Below, piece by piece: positions 18,496-26,761 of a DNA stretch of 64,000 bases (position 1 is the first letter of the stretch; each line of letters starts with the position of its first letter). Source of the DNA: Candidatus Nitrosotalea okcheonensis. GTDB lineage: Archaea; Thermoproteota; Nitrososphaeria; Nitrososphaerales; Nitrosopumilaceae. The notes below the pieces were generated by a model. The model searched no databases. It had not been told where the DNA came from and saw only the letters and a list, made by a program, of their open reading frames with translations. The position numbers and the translations under genes were made by a program. The stretch is from positions 1,673,559 to 1,737,558 of the forward strand of contig NZ_LT841358.1 in assembly GCF_900177045.1 (NCBI RefSeq). The letters are read 5' to 3'.

Positions 18496-19506
18496 CTATG
18501 ATAACTTCTTGATAAAATCAATAGACTTTGTAGGTGATGGATCAGTTTTTGTCAAAACGGCAAGGTATATTGTAGAATAATCTAGAACATAGATTAAGTT
18601 GATCAACTTTGAAATTATGGAACCCTTTACCGAATGCACTTCTCTATAGTCGATCTTGTTTGTCTTGAAATATTTCTTGAGAATCTCCCATCTTTGTTTG
18701 GTCTTGATGTAATCGTCATTTCCTTCGATAAGAATTGGCTGCACTCTATCCTTTTTTTCCCATGCTACTATGTCATTATGACCTGCCTCTATAACATCCT
18801 CAATCATTACATGTCTCTTAGCATTTTCCTGGAGTGAGTTTTTGAATCTTACAGCTGCAGCTTGCAAACCAAATGGATAGTAAATATCTGGAATACCTGA
18901 AATCCACTCTGCTAATTTTAATGATGGATTGTCTTTATCCAAATTTTCTGAAGAAATCATCTTTGAGGTCTTTTCAAGGTCTGTAATTGAATCGAGTATG
19001 TCTTTTTCTTTTACTGGAAGTATATGTCCTAATACTTTTAAAATGGAATATAAAAATCCTGGAAAAGATGCTCTCGGCGAATGAATTTTAGGAATTTTTC
19101 TATATTCTACCTTATATCTAACACAATACTCCTGCATTTTCCCCCCTGAAGAAAATGCGATTAATCTACACTTTGTCTTTCTTGCAGTGTCAAGTACAGA
19201 TAAAGTTTCAGCAGTATTTCCTGAAATGCTAGTGGTAACAACTAGTGTTTTTGAATCTACTGTATTTGGGGGATGATATCCTTTTACTACTGCTACATGA
19301 ATATTTGTCTTGGAAAGTATGGCTGATAAAATATCCCCAATTGCGCCTGAACCACCCATGCCTGCAAATACTATGTGATCTATATTATCAAAATCAATTA
19401 ACTCTTGAGGGGATAGATATGAATCTCTTGCAATTTTAGGCCATGTATCATATACCTTGTACATACCTGAAACATCATACTTGTTTAATGTATTATGATT
19501 GAGCAA
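18496..19506 (-). CDS. Bifunctional phosphoglucose/phosphomannose isomerase
   Basis: SIS-domain sugar isomerase of 336 residues. The first SIS domain has FAGMGGSGAIGD (47-58) and TTSISGNTAETL; the catalytic C-terminal region shows EDVIEAGHNDIVAWE, which resembles the PGI/PMI motif with its Glu and His. The archaeal PGI/PMI family interconverts fructose-6-phosphate with glucose- or mannose-6-phosphate and so feeds GalU/nucleotide-sugar synthesis. The length is normal (about 320-340). It is convergent with the intein-bearing gene, with 30 bp between the ends. Confidence 0.88.
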   Translation of the reverse strand: MLNHNTLNKYDVSGMYKVYDTWPKIARDSYLSPQELIDFDNIDHIVFAGMGGSGAIGDILSAILSKTNIHVAVVKGYHPPNTVDSKTLVVTTSISGNTAETLSVLDTARKTKCRLIAFSSGGKMQEYCVRYKVEYRKIPKIHSPRASFPGFLYSILKVLGHILPVKEKDILDSITDLEKTSKMISSENLDKDNPSLKLAEWISGIPDIYYPFGLQAAAVRFKNSLQENAKRHVMIEDVIEAGHNDIVAWEKKDRVQPILIEGNDDYIKTKQRWEILKKYFKTNKIDYREVHSVKGSIISKLINLIYVLDYSTIYLAVLTKTDPSPTKSIDFIKKLS

Positions 19507-19592
19507 CTGTTGACTTGAAATACTGATTGCAATATAATGTTTAATAGTAAAACATGTAACGATTATAAAAAAGCCAGAATTTTAAACAAATA

Positions 19593-20654
19593 TTGAAGCA
19601 AGAAACAAAGATTCACTCTAGCTTGAAAACAGTAGAGTGGAAGAACAATACTGTAATCATGATTGACCAGACAAAGCTTCCAAACAAACTCGAATATGTA
19701 AAATTCAAAGATTATAACAAGGTGGCTGACGCCATACGAAATCTTGTAGTGCGAGGTGCACCTGCAATCGGGGTTGCAGGAGCATTTGGTCTGGCACTTG
19801 CATCTTTACAAAGTAAGGCAAAGACAAAAGAAAAATTGCTAGAAGACATGGAAAAGGCAAAAAAAATCCTTTTTGAGACAAGACCGACTGCTGTAAACCT
19901 AGCATGGGGACTGGAAAAAATAATGGAAACAGCAAAGAAAGGGAATGATACAAACGAAATCAGAAAACAAGTTGTGGAAACAGCACAAAAGATGGCAGTC
20001 GAAGATGTTGAAATCAACATGAGGATGGGAAAATTCGGCTCTGAACTATTTTCAAACAATGATGTTATTATGACCCACTGCAACGCAGGAGCACTAGCTA
20101 CAGTAGGATATGGAACCGCACTTGGTGTAATCCGTGCAACAAAGGACAGCGGAAAAAACATCAAGGTTATAGCAACAGAAACAAGGCCTGTAATGCAAGG
20201 CTCAAGGCTGACAGCATTTGAACTACAACATGATAACATTGATGTCAGCCTAATCCCAGATACCGCAGTAGGTTATGCAATGGCAAAGGGACTGGTCAAC
20301 AAGGTAGTAGTTGGTGCAGACCGAATCTTAAGCACAGGACATGTCTACAATAAAATTGGCACATACCAAGTAGCTACGATGGCAAGACAGCACAACATTC
20401 CATTTTATGTTGCAGCACCACTCTCAACATTTGACCTAAAAAACAAACCTGATGACATCATAATAGAACAAAGAAAGGCAAGCGAGGTGACAGGAGTGGC
20501 AGGAAAAAAGACAGCACCTGACGGAATCAACGTGATAAACCCGGCATTTGACATGACCCCACCTGAGCTGATATCTGGAATCATAACCGAGGCAGGTATT
20601 GCAAAACCACCATTTGAGATATCAATCAAAAAATTATTCGAGTCCAAGTTGTAA
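19593..20654 (+). CDS. mtnA: MtnA-type aldose-phosphate isomerase (eIF2B-like family)
   Basis: A 353-residue protein with a TTG start. Motifs VRGAPAIGVAGAFGLALA (53-70), THCNAGALATVGYGTALG with catalytic-type C163, ETRPVMQGSRLT, and GADRI with D243 match methylthioribose-1-phosphate isomerase. MtnA interconverts 5-methylthioribose-1-phosphate and the ribulose form in methionine salvage. Archaeal homologues can instead act as ribose-1,5-bisphosphate isomerases, and the N-terminal extension about residues 1-40 is more like MtnA. No other salvage genes lie nearby. A SufT-like gene follows 33 bp later in the same direction. Confidence 0.85.
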   Translation: MKQETKIHSSLKTVEWKNNTVIMIDQTKLPNKLEYVKFKDYNKVADAIRNLVVRGAPAIGVAGAFGLALASLQSKAKTKEKLLEDMEKAKKILFETRPTAVNLAWGLEKIMETAKKGNDTNEIRKQVVETAQKMAVEDVEINMRMGKFGSELFSNNDVIMTHCNAGALATVGYGTALGVIRATKDSGKNIKVIATETRPVMQGSRLTAFELQHDNIDVSLIPDTAVGYAMAKGLVNKVVVGADRILSTGHVYNKIGTYQVATMARQHNIPFYVAAPLSTFDLKNKPDDIIIEQRKASEVTGVAGKKTAPDGINVINPAFDMTPPELISGIITEAGIAKPPFEISIKKLFESKL

Positions 20655-20687
20655 AGTATTTATTTCATTGTAGAAACAACTCAATTC

Positions 20688-21317
20688 ATGACAACTGTCA
20701 CTTCACAACAGGTACTGGATTCACTAAAACAATGCATGGACCCAGAGATTCCAATCAGTGTGGTGGATATGGGATTAATCTATGGCGTTAGCATCAATCC
20801 TGACAATAAAGTAGACATCAAAATGACAATGACAACACGTGGTTGTCCGTTACATGATACACTAGTTACTGATGTAAAACGTTACGTAACCAAAGTTCCA
20901 GGAGTATCTGCAGTAGATGTAGAAATTGTATGGGAGCCAGCGTGGACTCCAGAAAAAATGTCAGACGAGGGAAAGAAAATGATAAACTATGGAAAACAAA
21001 AAACTGTTGCACCGATTAACTATGAGATCGCCATGCCACAGGGTGTAGGCTCACTGGTAAAACAAGAAGACGGTTCTCTCATTCTAATGGATGAAAAACA
21101 GCAAGGGTTCATGGTAAATCAAGCCATAGTAGAATTTTGGAAATTATGCAATGGACAAAGAAAAATTACAGAACTAGTTGATCTTTTTGCAAAACAAGTT
21201 GGAATACAGCGAGGCCAGATGGAAAAAGAAGTCTTGCAGTTGATACAGCAACTACGTGATGGTGGATTGATAATAATAAAAGAGCCCGAAGTATCTAACG
21301 TACAATTTAAAAAATAG
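20688..21317 (+). CDS. SufT/MIP18 (DUF59)-PqqD-like fusion protein
   Basis: A 209-residue two-domain protein. Residues 1-90 are a MIP18/DUF59 domain, with DPEIPISVVDMGLIYG and the conserved TTRGCPLHD cysteine, involved elsewhere in iron-sulfur cluster maturation. Residues about 110-205 look like a PqqD-type peptide-binding winged helix, with GFMVNQAIVEFWKLCNG and ITELVDLFAKQ. PqqD domains guide peptides to radical SAM enzymes, so the fusion could link cluster assembly to a client protein. The fusion is noted by eye, with the first domain secure and the second likely. It follows the mtnA-like gene. Confidence 0.8.
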   Translation: MTTVTSQQVLDSLKQCMDPEIPISVVDMGLIYGVSINPDNKVDIKMTMTTRGCPLHDTLVTDVKRYVTKVPGVSAVDVEIVWEPAWTPEKMSDEGKKMINYGKQKTVAPINYEIAMPQGVGSLVKQEDGSLILMDEKQQGFMVNQAIVEFWKLCNGQRKITELVDLFAKQVGIQRGQMEKEVLQLIQQLRDGGLIIIKEPEVSNVQFKK

Positions 21318-21364
21318 ATCTTTTGGACATCTAACCTAAAAGTAAGAAAGTTCTTACTCTGGTC

Positions 21365-21646
21365 ATGAAAGCAGCTACTGACAATCTAAAATTCAGATCG
21401 ATTAAAGTTTCAGCAAAAGGACAGATAACCCTACCTTCTAATATACAAAAAGAAATAGGAATAAAAAAAGGCGACGAGATAATTCTTGTCAGAAAAGGAG
21501 AAAAAATAATCCTTGAAAAATCTGAAAGGATGACAAAGAGTCTAAAAGATGAGTTTGCAGATATTAAATCGCTATCTGAACAATCACTGCATAAGCTGTG
21601 GTTAAACAAAGATGATGAAATCTGGAACCAGTATCTGAAAAAGTGA
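21365..21646 (+). CDS. AbrB/MazE-type SpoVT-like DNA-binding protein
   Basis: A 93-residue protein. Residues 15-48 carry the swapped-hairpin DNA-binding signature (VSAKGQITLPSNIQKEIGIK then GDEIILVRKGEKIIL). Such proteins are transcription regulators or antitoxins. The C-terminal 35 residues, with LSEQSLHKLWLNKDDEIWNQYLK, are the usual toxin- or partner-binding tail of archaeal AbrB-like antitoxins. No PIN toxin gene follows: the next 140 bp contain no recognisable gene before the small CWC gene. It may be a solitary regulator. Confidence 0.85.
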   Translation: MKAATDNLKFRSIKVSAKGQITLPSNIQKEIGIKKGDEIILVRKGEKIILEKSERMTKSLKDEFADIKSLSEQSLHKLWLNKDDEIWNQYLKK

Positions 21647-21790
21647 AATGATAAATGATTTTACAAAGAGATAAGTCTTAATCTCATTTCCATTCTCAGA
21701 TCTAAAAAGTTCCAAAGTAAGGCCTGTGTTGGTCTTATCAAATGACAAATACAACAGAAAGTTTGGAGATTTTATCGCTATGCCACGAAG

Positions 21791-21970
21791 ATGAAAAAGA
21801 ATTGTATGAAATGCGGTTCTTCTTTTGAATGTCAAGAAAATGAATCATGTTGGTGTTCCAAAGAATCCAAATTATCAGGTAAAGAAATCACATATGATGA
21901 CTGTGTATGTAAAAACTGCTTATTGTTACAATACAGGCAGAAAATAATTCCAGATGAGGTCAAAGAATAA
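21791..21970 (+). CDS. Cysteine-rich CWC protein, 59 aa
   Basis: Small ORF below common length cut-offs: ATG at 21791 to TAA at 21970. It contains eight cysteines, in NCMKCG, FECQ, the hallmark CWCSKE and DDCVCKNCLL. This matches the bacterial Cys_rich_CWC family, a small zinc- or metal-binding protein of unknown function. Spacing of the cysteines (CxxC, CxC, CxCxxC) supports a folded metal-binding unit rather than chance. It stands alone between the AbrB-like gene and a minus-strand gene. No start-codon alternative changes the cysteine set. Confidence 0.8.
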   Translation: MKKNCMKCGSSFECQENESCWCSKESKLSGKEITYDDCVCKNCLLLQYRQKIIPDEVKE

Positions 21971-22175
21971 AAACTATGGAGACAAACCTACATACTATTT
22001 TACAGATTGGATGGTTTCTACAGGACCAGTCCGAATGAACATAAGGTAGAATCCACAATTGATACTTACACCAGAATCAAGAAAATACTAGATCTGATTG
22101 AATGATGTGATTTTCACTTGTATCATGAGAATTGCCAAGTCCGAATATCTTGACATGCAATTTAGAAAATAGATT

Positions 22176-22415
22176 CTAGATCTCTCTAATCTCGGTTACC
22201 GTACCTTGCACAGAATCCATCTTTACTATGGCTCGCTTCTCTCCAAACCCAAGTGCCACATACCAGTCTCCACCGTCAACATCAAACTTGGTCTCTAGTG
22301 TCTTGATGCCATCTGGCTTGACTCCATATTTTTGCACTAGCCCTGACACCGCAACAGGTATCGCTTCCTTTTCTGTCGGAAGTCTTCTCTTCATCAATCC
22401 TATGCCTGGACTCAT
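22176..22415 (-). CDS. Conserved-looking hypothetical protein, 79 aa
   Basis: Not recognised. A 79-residue protein with a Met-Ser-Pro-Gly N-terminus, a basic LMKRRLPTEKE segment and a predicted beta-rich C-terminal half (KFDVDGGDWYVALGFGEKRAIVKMDS). The reading frame has no low-complexity sequence. It stands alone on the minus strand, 126 bp before the divergently transcribed membrane protein gene. No membrane segment or cysteine is present. A shorter start at M8 is possible. Confidence 0.65.
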   Translation of the reverse strand: MSPGIGLMKRRLPTEKEAIPVAVSGLVQKYGVKPDGIKTLETKFDVDGGDWYVALGFGEKRAIVKMDSVQGTVTEIREI

Positions 22416-22541
22416 GGTATCATGTTACCACAATCCAGTATAATAGTCATTTCCAAAAAATCACACCCACAGATAAAAATCAATAAAACAAGATGCTAAA
22501 AATCCCATAACAAAATTCTATATAACAAGATCATTTCGAGT

Positions 22542-23132
22542 GTGAGTATGGTAATACCGCAAATTGTATCAAAATCATTTCTATCACGACAAAATGATCT
22601 ACTGTTTATCGCCGCAGTCATGGCAGTCCTTGGCACCTCTAGTGTACTGATTGGGGGAATATGGGACTCGGCATCACATGCGCTAAAAATACCGGACAGT
22701 TTCTGGACCATCCAGCATGTTACTGTATATACAGGAGTGAGCATAGTGGCACTTTCTGCATCATTTGGAACCATTTTATCCTTGAAGAACAGAAAGGTAA
22801 TCATTGGGATGGTATTATTGCTTGCAGGCTCTGTAATGCAGCTTGGAGGGGGCTATGTTGATTACAGCTTCCACGAGATATATGGAATTGACGGGCTGGT
22901 AACATCATCCCATCTTACCATAGAATCCGGATTGTTGCTGGCCTCTATCGGGGGCTTTCTCACGCTCTCAAAGTTTGGCTACACCAAGACAAAAAAGCTT
23001 GTCCCATTTGCAATTGTAAATGTGATATTTTCTGCTACCTGGATAGGATTCAACTTGTCCTTGCTGGTTGGCGCAATCATGTTGTGCATCCCAGTCTATG
23101 ACTTGTTCTCGTCTGGCTGCTCTATAATGTAG
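22542..23132 (+). CDS. Multi-spanning membrane protein with conserved-looking histidines
   Basis: A 196-residue protein with about six predicted membrane helices. Histidines lie near helix ends in DSASHAL, IQHVTVY, YSFHEIYG and SSHLTIESG, which could bind metal or haem. The frame can start at GTG 22542 or ATG 22548; the latter gives the better-placed hydrophobic start. No family is recognised. Its 3' end overlaps the convergent membrane protein gene by 37 bp. Function is unknown; in this lineage a respiratory or copper role is conceivable but not shown. Confidence 0.7.
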   Translation: MSMVIPQIVSKSFLSRQNDLLFIAAVMAVLGTSSVLIGGIWDSASHALKIPDSFWTIQHVTVYTGVSIVALSASFGTILSLKNRKVIIGMVLLLAGSVMQLGGGYVDYSFHEIYGIDGLVTSSHLTIESGLLLASIGGFLTLSKFGYTKTKKLVPFAIVNVIFSATWIGFNLSLLVGAIMLCIPVYDLFSSGCSIM

Positions 23133-23590
23133 TTTTTTAACTTTCTATATCCAGAAAAGACCAAGATAAGAGCACCTGCAAATATCAATACTGCAGGAAA
23201 CATGATCTCCTGCACTCTTGTATCTCCTATTGTAGCTGTAATGTTTACAGGCTTGTCGGAAAGATTGGTAACCTCTAGTGTAACCTGATCGCCATGTTCA
23301 AAATGAAAATAGTCAACCGTGACCTTGTTTGTTATTTTTCTTATATCAAGAGTGTTTCCATGCGGATCAATCACTTTAGCCAAAATATCATTCTGGTAAC
23401 TATCAGATGATATCAGATAATACCCAATTCCATCTCCTTGGATCTTTACTGGAATATTATTGGCTTCAAGATTCTCAAGCAAAAAACTGTTAGCGCTCTT
23501 GCTTGATTCTGATAAAATAATTCCAGCTCCAATTGATCCTGTTATGATGGATAAAATCCCAACATAGAATAAAGAAATCTGAAATCTCAT
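23096..23590 (-). CDS. Two-TM surface-exposed membrane protein, hypothetical
   Basis: A 164-residue protein with an N-terminal signal anchor (LFYVGILSIITGSIGAGIIL), an extracellular beta-rich middle of about 100 residues and a C-terminal helix MFPAVLIFAGALILVFSG followed by a Lys-Arg tail. The middle region (VKIQGDGIGYYLIS..., FEHGDQVTLEVTNLSDKP) suggests an immunoglobulin-like or galactose-binding fold. No enzymatic motif is visible. It overlaps the previous gene tail-to-tail by 37 bp, so the two transcripts would be antisense over their last codons. It may be part of an envelope complex. Confidence 0.65.
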   Translation of the reverse strand: MRFQISLFYVGILSIITGSIGAGIILSESSKSANSFLLENLEANNIPVKIQGDGIGYYLISSDSYQNDILAKVIDPHGNTLDIRKITNKVTVDYFHFEHGDQVTLEVTNLSDKPVNITATIGDTRVQEIMFPAVLIFAGALILVFSGYRKLKNYIIEQPDENKS

Positions 23591-23717
23591 ACAGACATGA
23601 TCTGAATTTCCGTCTATTTATTATCAAGGGTTTGAAAAATTCTGTCTTAGAGATCTAATGAAAAATACATAGAATGCGCAAAAACTTGAATAATTAAAAA
23701 GAATATCCAATTATTAC

Positions 23718-24023
23718 ATGTCAGTTAAGATAAAAGATATCAAAACCAAGGTAATCCAGGAAGATGTTGATTGTCTCAAGATATCTTTTTTGGCATCCCT
23801 TAGATTTTTGCCGTGCTATAAACACCCAATGCAGAGCATGCAATGGAATGAGAACCAAACTTCATTTGTCGGTATCAAGAGAAAAATCTATTGTGACTTG
23901 AAAAATCTTGTACCAGTTCAGGGGAGAAAATTAATCAAAATTCTTTGTAACAAATTTGGCTTGACAAATAATGAAAAAAGGTTTGATGTAAAAGGCACAG
24001 AATTGGAACTTGGGTTTCTGTAA
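23718..24023 (+). CDS. Hypothetical protein, 101 aa
   Basis: Not recognised. The frame encodes a 101-residue mixed alpha/beta protein with charge pattern MSVKIKDIKTKVIQED followed by LKISFLASLRFLPCYK and three cysteines, none in a CxxC pair. It begins with ATG at 23718 and lies alone between the divergent membrane gene and tRNA-Arg(TCG). Codon use and absence of internal stops suggest coding, but no motif supports a function. Confidence 0.5.
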   Translation: MSVKIKDIKTKVIQEDVDCLKISFLASLRFLPCYKHPMQSMQWNENQTSFVGIKRKIYCDLKNLVPVQGRKLIKILCNKFGLTNNEKRFDVKGTELELGFL

Positions 24024-24109
24024 TCTTATATTGATGAATGCCATATTGATTGAAACATCGTTTTCACACTGTTGTATGCATTTGACTGGTTATAGACTCA
24101 TCAAGTAAA

Positions 24110-24183
24110 GGGCTCGGTGGGATTCGAACCCACGACCTGGTGGTCCGAAGCCACCCGCACTATCCTGGCTATGCAACGAGTCC
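24110..24183 (-). tRNA. tRNA-Arg(TCG)
   Basis: Minus-strand cloverleaf: D stem GCAT/GTGC, anticodon stem GGTGG/CCACC around loop CTTCGGA (anticodon TCG), T arm GTGGG-TTCGAAT-CCCAC. The acceptor is GGACTCG against CGAGCCC, which leaves an A3-C70 mismatch; all other pairs are Watson-Crick or a single T-G in the D stem. The residue at 73 is T. Reads CGA arginine codons. CCA is not encoded. The 5' end is at 24183. Confidence 0.88.
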
Positions 24184-24226
24184 AATTAATTAAGAATTTA
24201 ACGGGGCTAAATATCTGTCTAGGTAA

Positions 24227-25399
24227 TTGAAGATTTCACAAAGGGTGGCAGGAGTCGAGTATGCAATACGGGATATTGCACTGGAGGCAAGAAAACTTCA
24301 GAAACAGGGAAAAAATATAACATATCTTAACATCGGAGACCCGCTCCAGTACGGATTCCAGCCACCTGACAGAGTAAAAGAGGCATTCATCAAGGCAATA
24401 CGAGACGGACAGAATTATTATGCATCATCAGAGGGACTCCCAGAACTACGGCAAGCAATTGCAAAAAAAGAGGCAAAAAAAAGTCTCCGGGTTTTAGAAG
24501 ATGACATCCTGGTAACAAACGGAGTATCAGAAGGTCTGGAAATGATAATGGCATCTATTGTGGAAACAGGTGACGAGGTCCTGATACCTGGACCGTACTA
24601 TCCACCATATGCATCATACGTAAGACTGTTTGGAGGAAAACCAATTGAATTTCTAGTGGACCTGCACAGCTCAACTCCTGATCTTGGTGATATACGATCA
24701 AAAATTACAGAAAAGACAGTTGCAATATGCCTTATCAGTCCAAACAATCCCACAGGTGTAGTATTTAGCGAAAAGTCACTGAAGGATCTAGTTGACCTTG
24801 CAAACGAGCATGACCTGTACATCATCTGTGATGAAATATACGACCAGATTGTATTTGACGAAAAATTCACCGGAATAGGCAAGGTCAGCGGTGACTCGCC
24901 TGTAATATTACTTAATGGATTCTCAAAGGTTCACCTGATGTCTGGCTGGAGAGTTGGATATATCGCATTTAACCAATCAAAGAGACTGGAACTATTGAGA
25001 GAAAATGTACCAAAGTTATCTAGGGTGAGGATTGCAACAAATCTTCCAGTACAGTATGCCGCACTAGAATCACTGAACGGACCGCAGGATTATGTATCCA
25101 ATTTTGTCTCTGATCTCAAAAAGAGACGAGACTATACAATAAAGCGACTGAACGAAATGAACGGCATCAGCTGCTCAAATCCAAAGGGTGCATTTTATGC
25201 ATTTCCAAAAATAGAGCACAACAAGTATGGTTCAGACAAAGAATTTGTAACAGAACTATTGAAGGAAACCGGAATCCTTACAGTCCACGGCTCTGGATTT
25301 GGAACAAAATATGGCACAGGCCACTTTAGGATGGTCTTTCTGCCCGACATTCCAATATTGCAGGGTGCACTGGATAAGATAGAAAAATTTGTTGCCTAG
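24227..25399 (+). CDS. Class I/II PLP aminotransferase (aspartate/alanine type)
   Basis: A 390-residue aminotransferase of fold type I with a TTG start. Characteristic residues are NPTG (SPNNPTGVVF, 171-180), CDEIYDQIVF (D202, Y205 for the PLP ring) and the Schiff-base lysine K234 in NGFSKVHLMSGWR. The later R in FRMVF binds the substrate carboxylate. It resembles archaeal aspartate/alanine aminotransferases; the exact amino donor cannot be determined. Start assigned to TTG because the ISQRVAGVEYAIRDIA N-terminus is typical. The next gene is convergent and overlaps its stop by 4 bp. Confidence 0.9.
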   Translation: MKISQRVAGVEYAIRDIALEARKLQKQGKNITYLNIGDPLQYGFQPPDRVKEAFIKAIRDGQNYYASSEGLPELRQAIAKKEAKKSLRVLEDDILVTNGVSEGLEMIMASIVETGDEVLIPGPYYPPYASYVRLFGGKPIEFLVDLHSSTPDLGDIRSKITEKTVAICLISPNNPTGVVFSEKSLKDLVDLANEHDLYIICDEIYDQIVFDEKFTGIGKVSGDSPVILLNGFSKVHLMSGWRVGYIAFNQSKRLELLRENVPKLSRVRIATNLPVQYAALESLNGPQDYVSNFVSDLKKRRDYTIKRLNEMNGISCSNPKGAFYAFPKIEHNKYGSDKEFVTELLKETGILTVHGSGFGTKYGTGHFRMVFLPDIPILQGALDKIEKFVA

Positions 25400-25794
25400 T
25401 ACTTCCACTCTGTGACCTTTCCTGGAGTTATTTGTATGATACAGTCAGTCTGGTCAAAGAGCTGCTGTGCTGATTTATTTTTCAGACTCTTAAAATATCG
25501 AAGCAAGATCTTTTTTGCAAGTGATCCAACCAATTTTTTTTCCAGGATCAATTTTGCCCTTCCAGTTCCCATCACGCCAACTATGTCTGGTGATCGTATC
25601 CCTGTATCAACACAAAATGACACTTTGGGATTTTTCTTGATGTTTCTTGCCTTTCTTGTACTTGTGTTTGTTCCTATGTAGAATTTACCGCTTGTATACC
25701 TGTACCATACGGGAACAATGTGAGGTACTCCAGACGAACCTATTGTAGCAAGCCGTAAAATTTTCTGTGATTTGAGAAACTTTTCATTCTTCAT
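25396..25794 (-). CDS. PPOX-class F420/flavin-binding protein
   Basis: A 132-residue pyridoxamine-phosphate-oxidase-like split barrel protein. The N-terminal LATIGSSGVPHIVPVWYRY and the strand KFYIGTNTSTRKARNIKKNPKVSF match F420- or FMN-binding oxidoreductases in archaea. The family reduces small molecules or senses redox with a deazaflavin or flavin. It overlaps the end of the upstream small membrane gene by 11 bp, so they are likely cotranscribed. The F420 reductase gene on the same strand upstream strengthens the F420 reading. Substrate unknown. Confidence 0.8.
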   Translation of the reverse strand: MKNEKFLKSQKILRLATIGSSGVPHIVPVWYRYTSGKFYIGTNTSTRKARNIKKNPKVSFCVDTGIRSPDIVGVMGTGRAKLILEKKLVGSLAKKILLRYFKSLKNKSAQQLFDQTDCIIQITPGKVTEWKY

Positions 25795-26008
25795 AGTTTT
25801 CTCCCCGCAGCCCCAAAATAATGAGAAATCCTGCTATACCAAACATGGCTACAGATATCTTTTCACTTGTAATGTCAGAAGACGTAAAAAAGTCTGACGT
25901 AAACTCTGGTCCCCATATGAGCAAATCCCGTATGATTGCAATGGATGCTACAACAATGAACAGTACACCCATTGCAGTAAACCAATTCTTTCTTCTTACC
26001 TGTCCCAT
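25784..26008 (-). CDS. Small two-TM membrane protein, 74 aa
   Basis: A 74-residue protein with two predicted helices: TAMGVLFIVVASIAIIRDLL and VAMFGIAGFLIILGL, separated by a loop of about 25 residues. It starts with a short MGQVRRKNW basic segment, giving an N-in orientation. Located between the NADPH:F420 reductase and the PPOX-class gene on the same strand; it overlaps the latter by 11 bp. It may anchor one of these to the membrane, but this is only inferred from position. Confidence 0.65.
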   Translation of the reverse strand: MGQVRRKNWFTAMGVLFIVVASIAIIRDLLIWGPEFTSDFFTSSDITSEKISVAMFGIAGFLIILGLRGENYEE

Positions 26009-26034
26009 GTTGATTACTGGTATGATGATGATAT

Positions 26035-26706
26035 CTAGATTATCTTTATGCCGGGGTTCTTCATCTTGTTTTTTATCATTGCGTTGAGAAGAATTGGCGT
26101 TGTCACTTCTGCAAGATATGACAAGGAACCAGGCCCCAACAGTATTGGTCTGAGATTTTTTATCTCAGTTACTAGCTTGCACACTAGGTTTATCGAGTCT
26201 TCGGCATCTCCGCACACAAATATGTCAGAATCAAGTACAAGTTTTGGATCAATTAGCTTTTTCTCTGATATTGTATGAAATGCAGAAACCAGCCTGGATT
26301 TATTCTTCATGTATTTATGGACCAACTCAAACGCAGATGGTTTCCTGTCCTTGAACGAAATGAACTCAAAACCAAGATCAGTCCTGGTCAGTGGCACTAT
26401 GGGGGATATGACTGTACAATCATCTTTCACATTAGGTAATACCTGAGAACATATCGCATCAATGTTTTCATATGGAATTGACAAAACCAAAACATCGCTT
26501 TCTTTTGCAACAGACGTGTTGTCTTTTCCGGTGATTTTTCCTTTGAATGTACCATGTTCTTTTTGCGCCAGTCCAAAATATTCCCTTGCAGCTTCCTCTG
26601 CCTTGGAAGATTCTCTTGATCCAATGATGATGTCATGGTTTTCACACCATCGTAAAGCAAATCCTTTTCCCATTCCACCTGTTCCACCAATTATTCCAAT
26701 CTTCAT
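26035..26706 (-). CDS. npdG: NADPH-dependent F420 reductase-like protein
   Basis: A 223-residue protein after choosing the ATG at 26706. The first upstream start at 26724 would add six residues not typical of the Rossmann N-terminus MKIGIIGGTGGMGKG. The nucleotide motif GIIGGTGGMGKG is that of Fno/NpdG. VLVLSIPYENID and the C-terminal LRPILLGPGSLSYLAEVTTPIL segment also fit the family. It transfers hydride between NADP and coenzyme F420. AOA use F420, and a PPOX-class gene lies 240 bp downstream on the same strand. Confidence 0.85.
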   Translation of the reverse strand: MKIGIIGGTGGMGKGFALRWCENHDIIIGSRESSKAEEAAREYFGLAQKEHGTFKGKITGKDNTSVAKESDVLVLSIPYENIDAICSQVLPNVKDDCTVISPIVPLTRTDLGFEFISFKDRKPSAFELVHKYMKNKSRLVSAFHTISEKKLIDPKLVLDSDIFVCGDAEDSINLVCKLVTEIKNLRPILLGPGSLSYLAEVTTPILLNAMIKNKMKNPGIKII

Positions 26707-26761
26707 GAAATCAAACACAGGCAATGTTATTATTATCTTTATTCAATAACTGTGATCGTTA

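Noticed and set aside
19712-20239. 175-aa minus-strand ORF
   Set aside because: Shadow of the MtnA-type gene.
21602-21835. 77-aa minus-strand ORF with KSPNFLLYLSFDKTNTG
   Set aside because: Composition is plausible, but it overlaps the AbrB-like and CWC genes antisense and has no motif or promoter; too weak to list.
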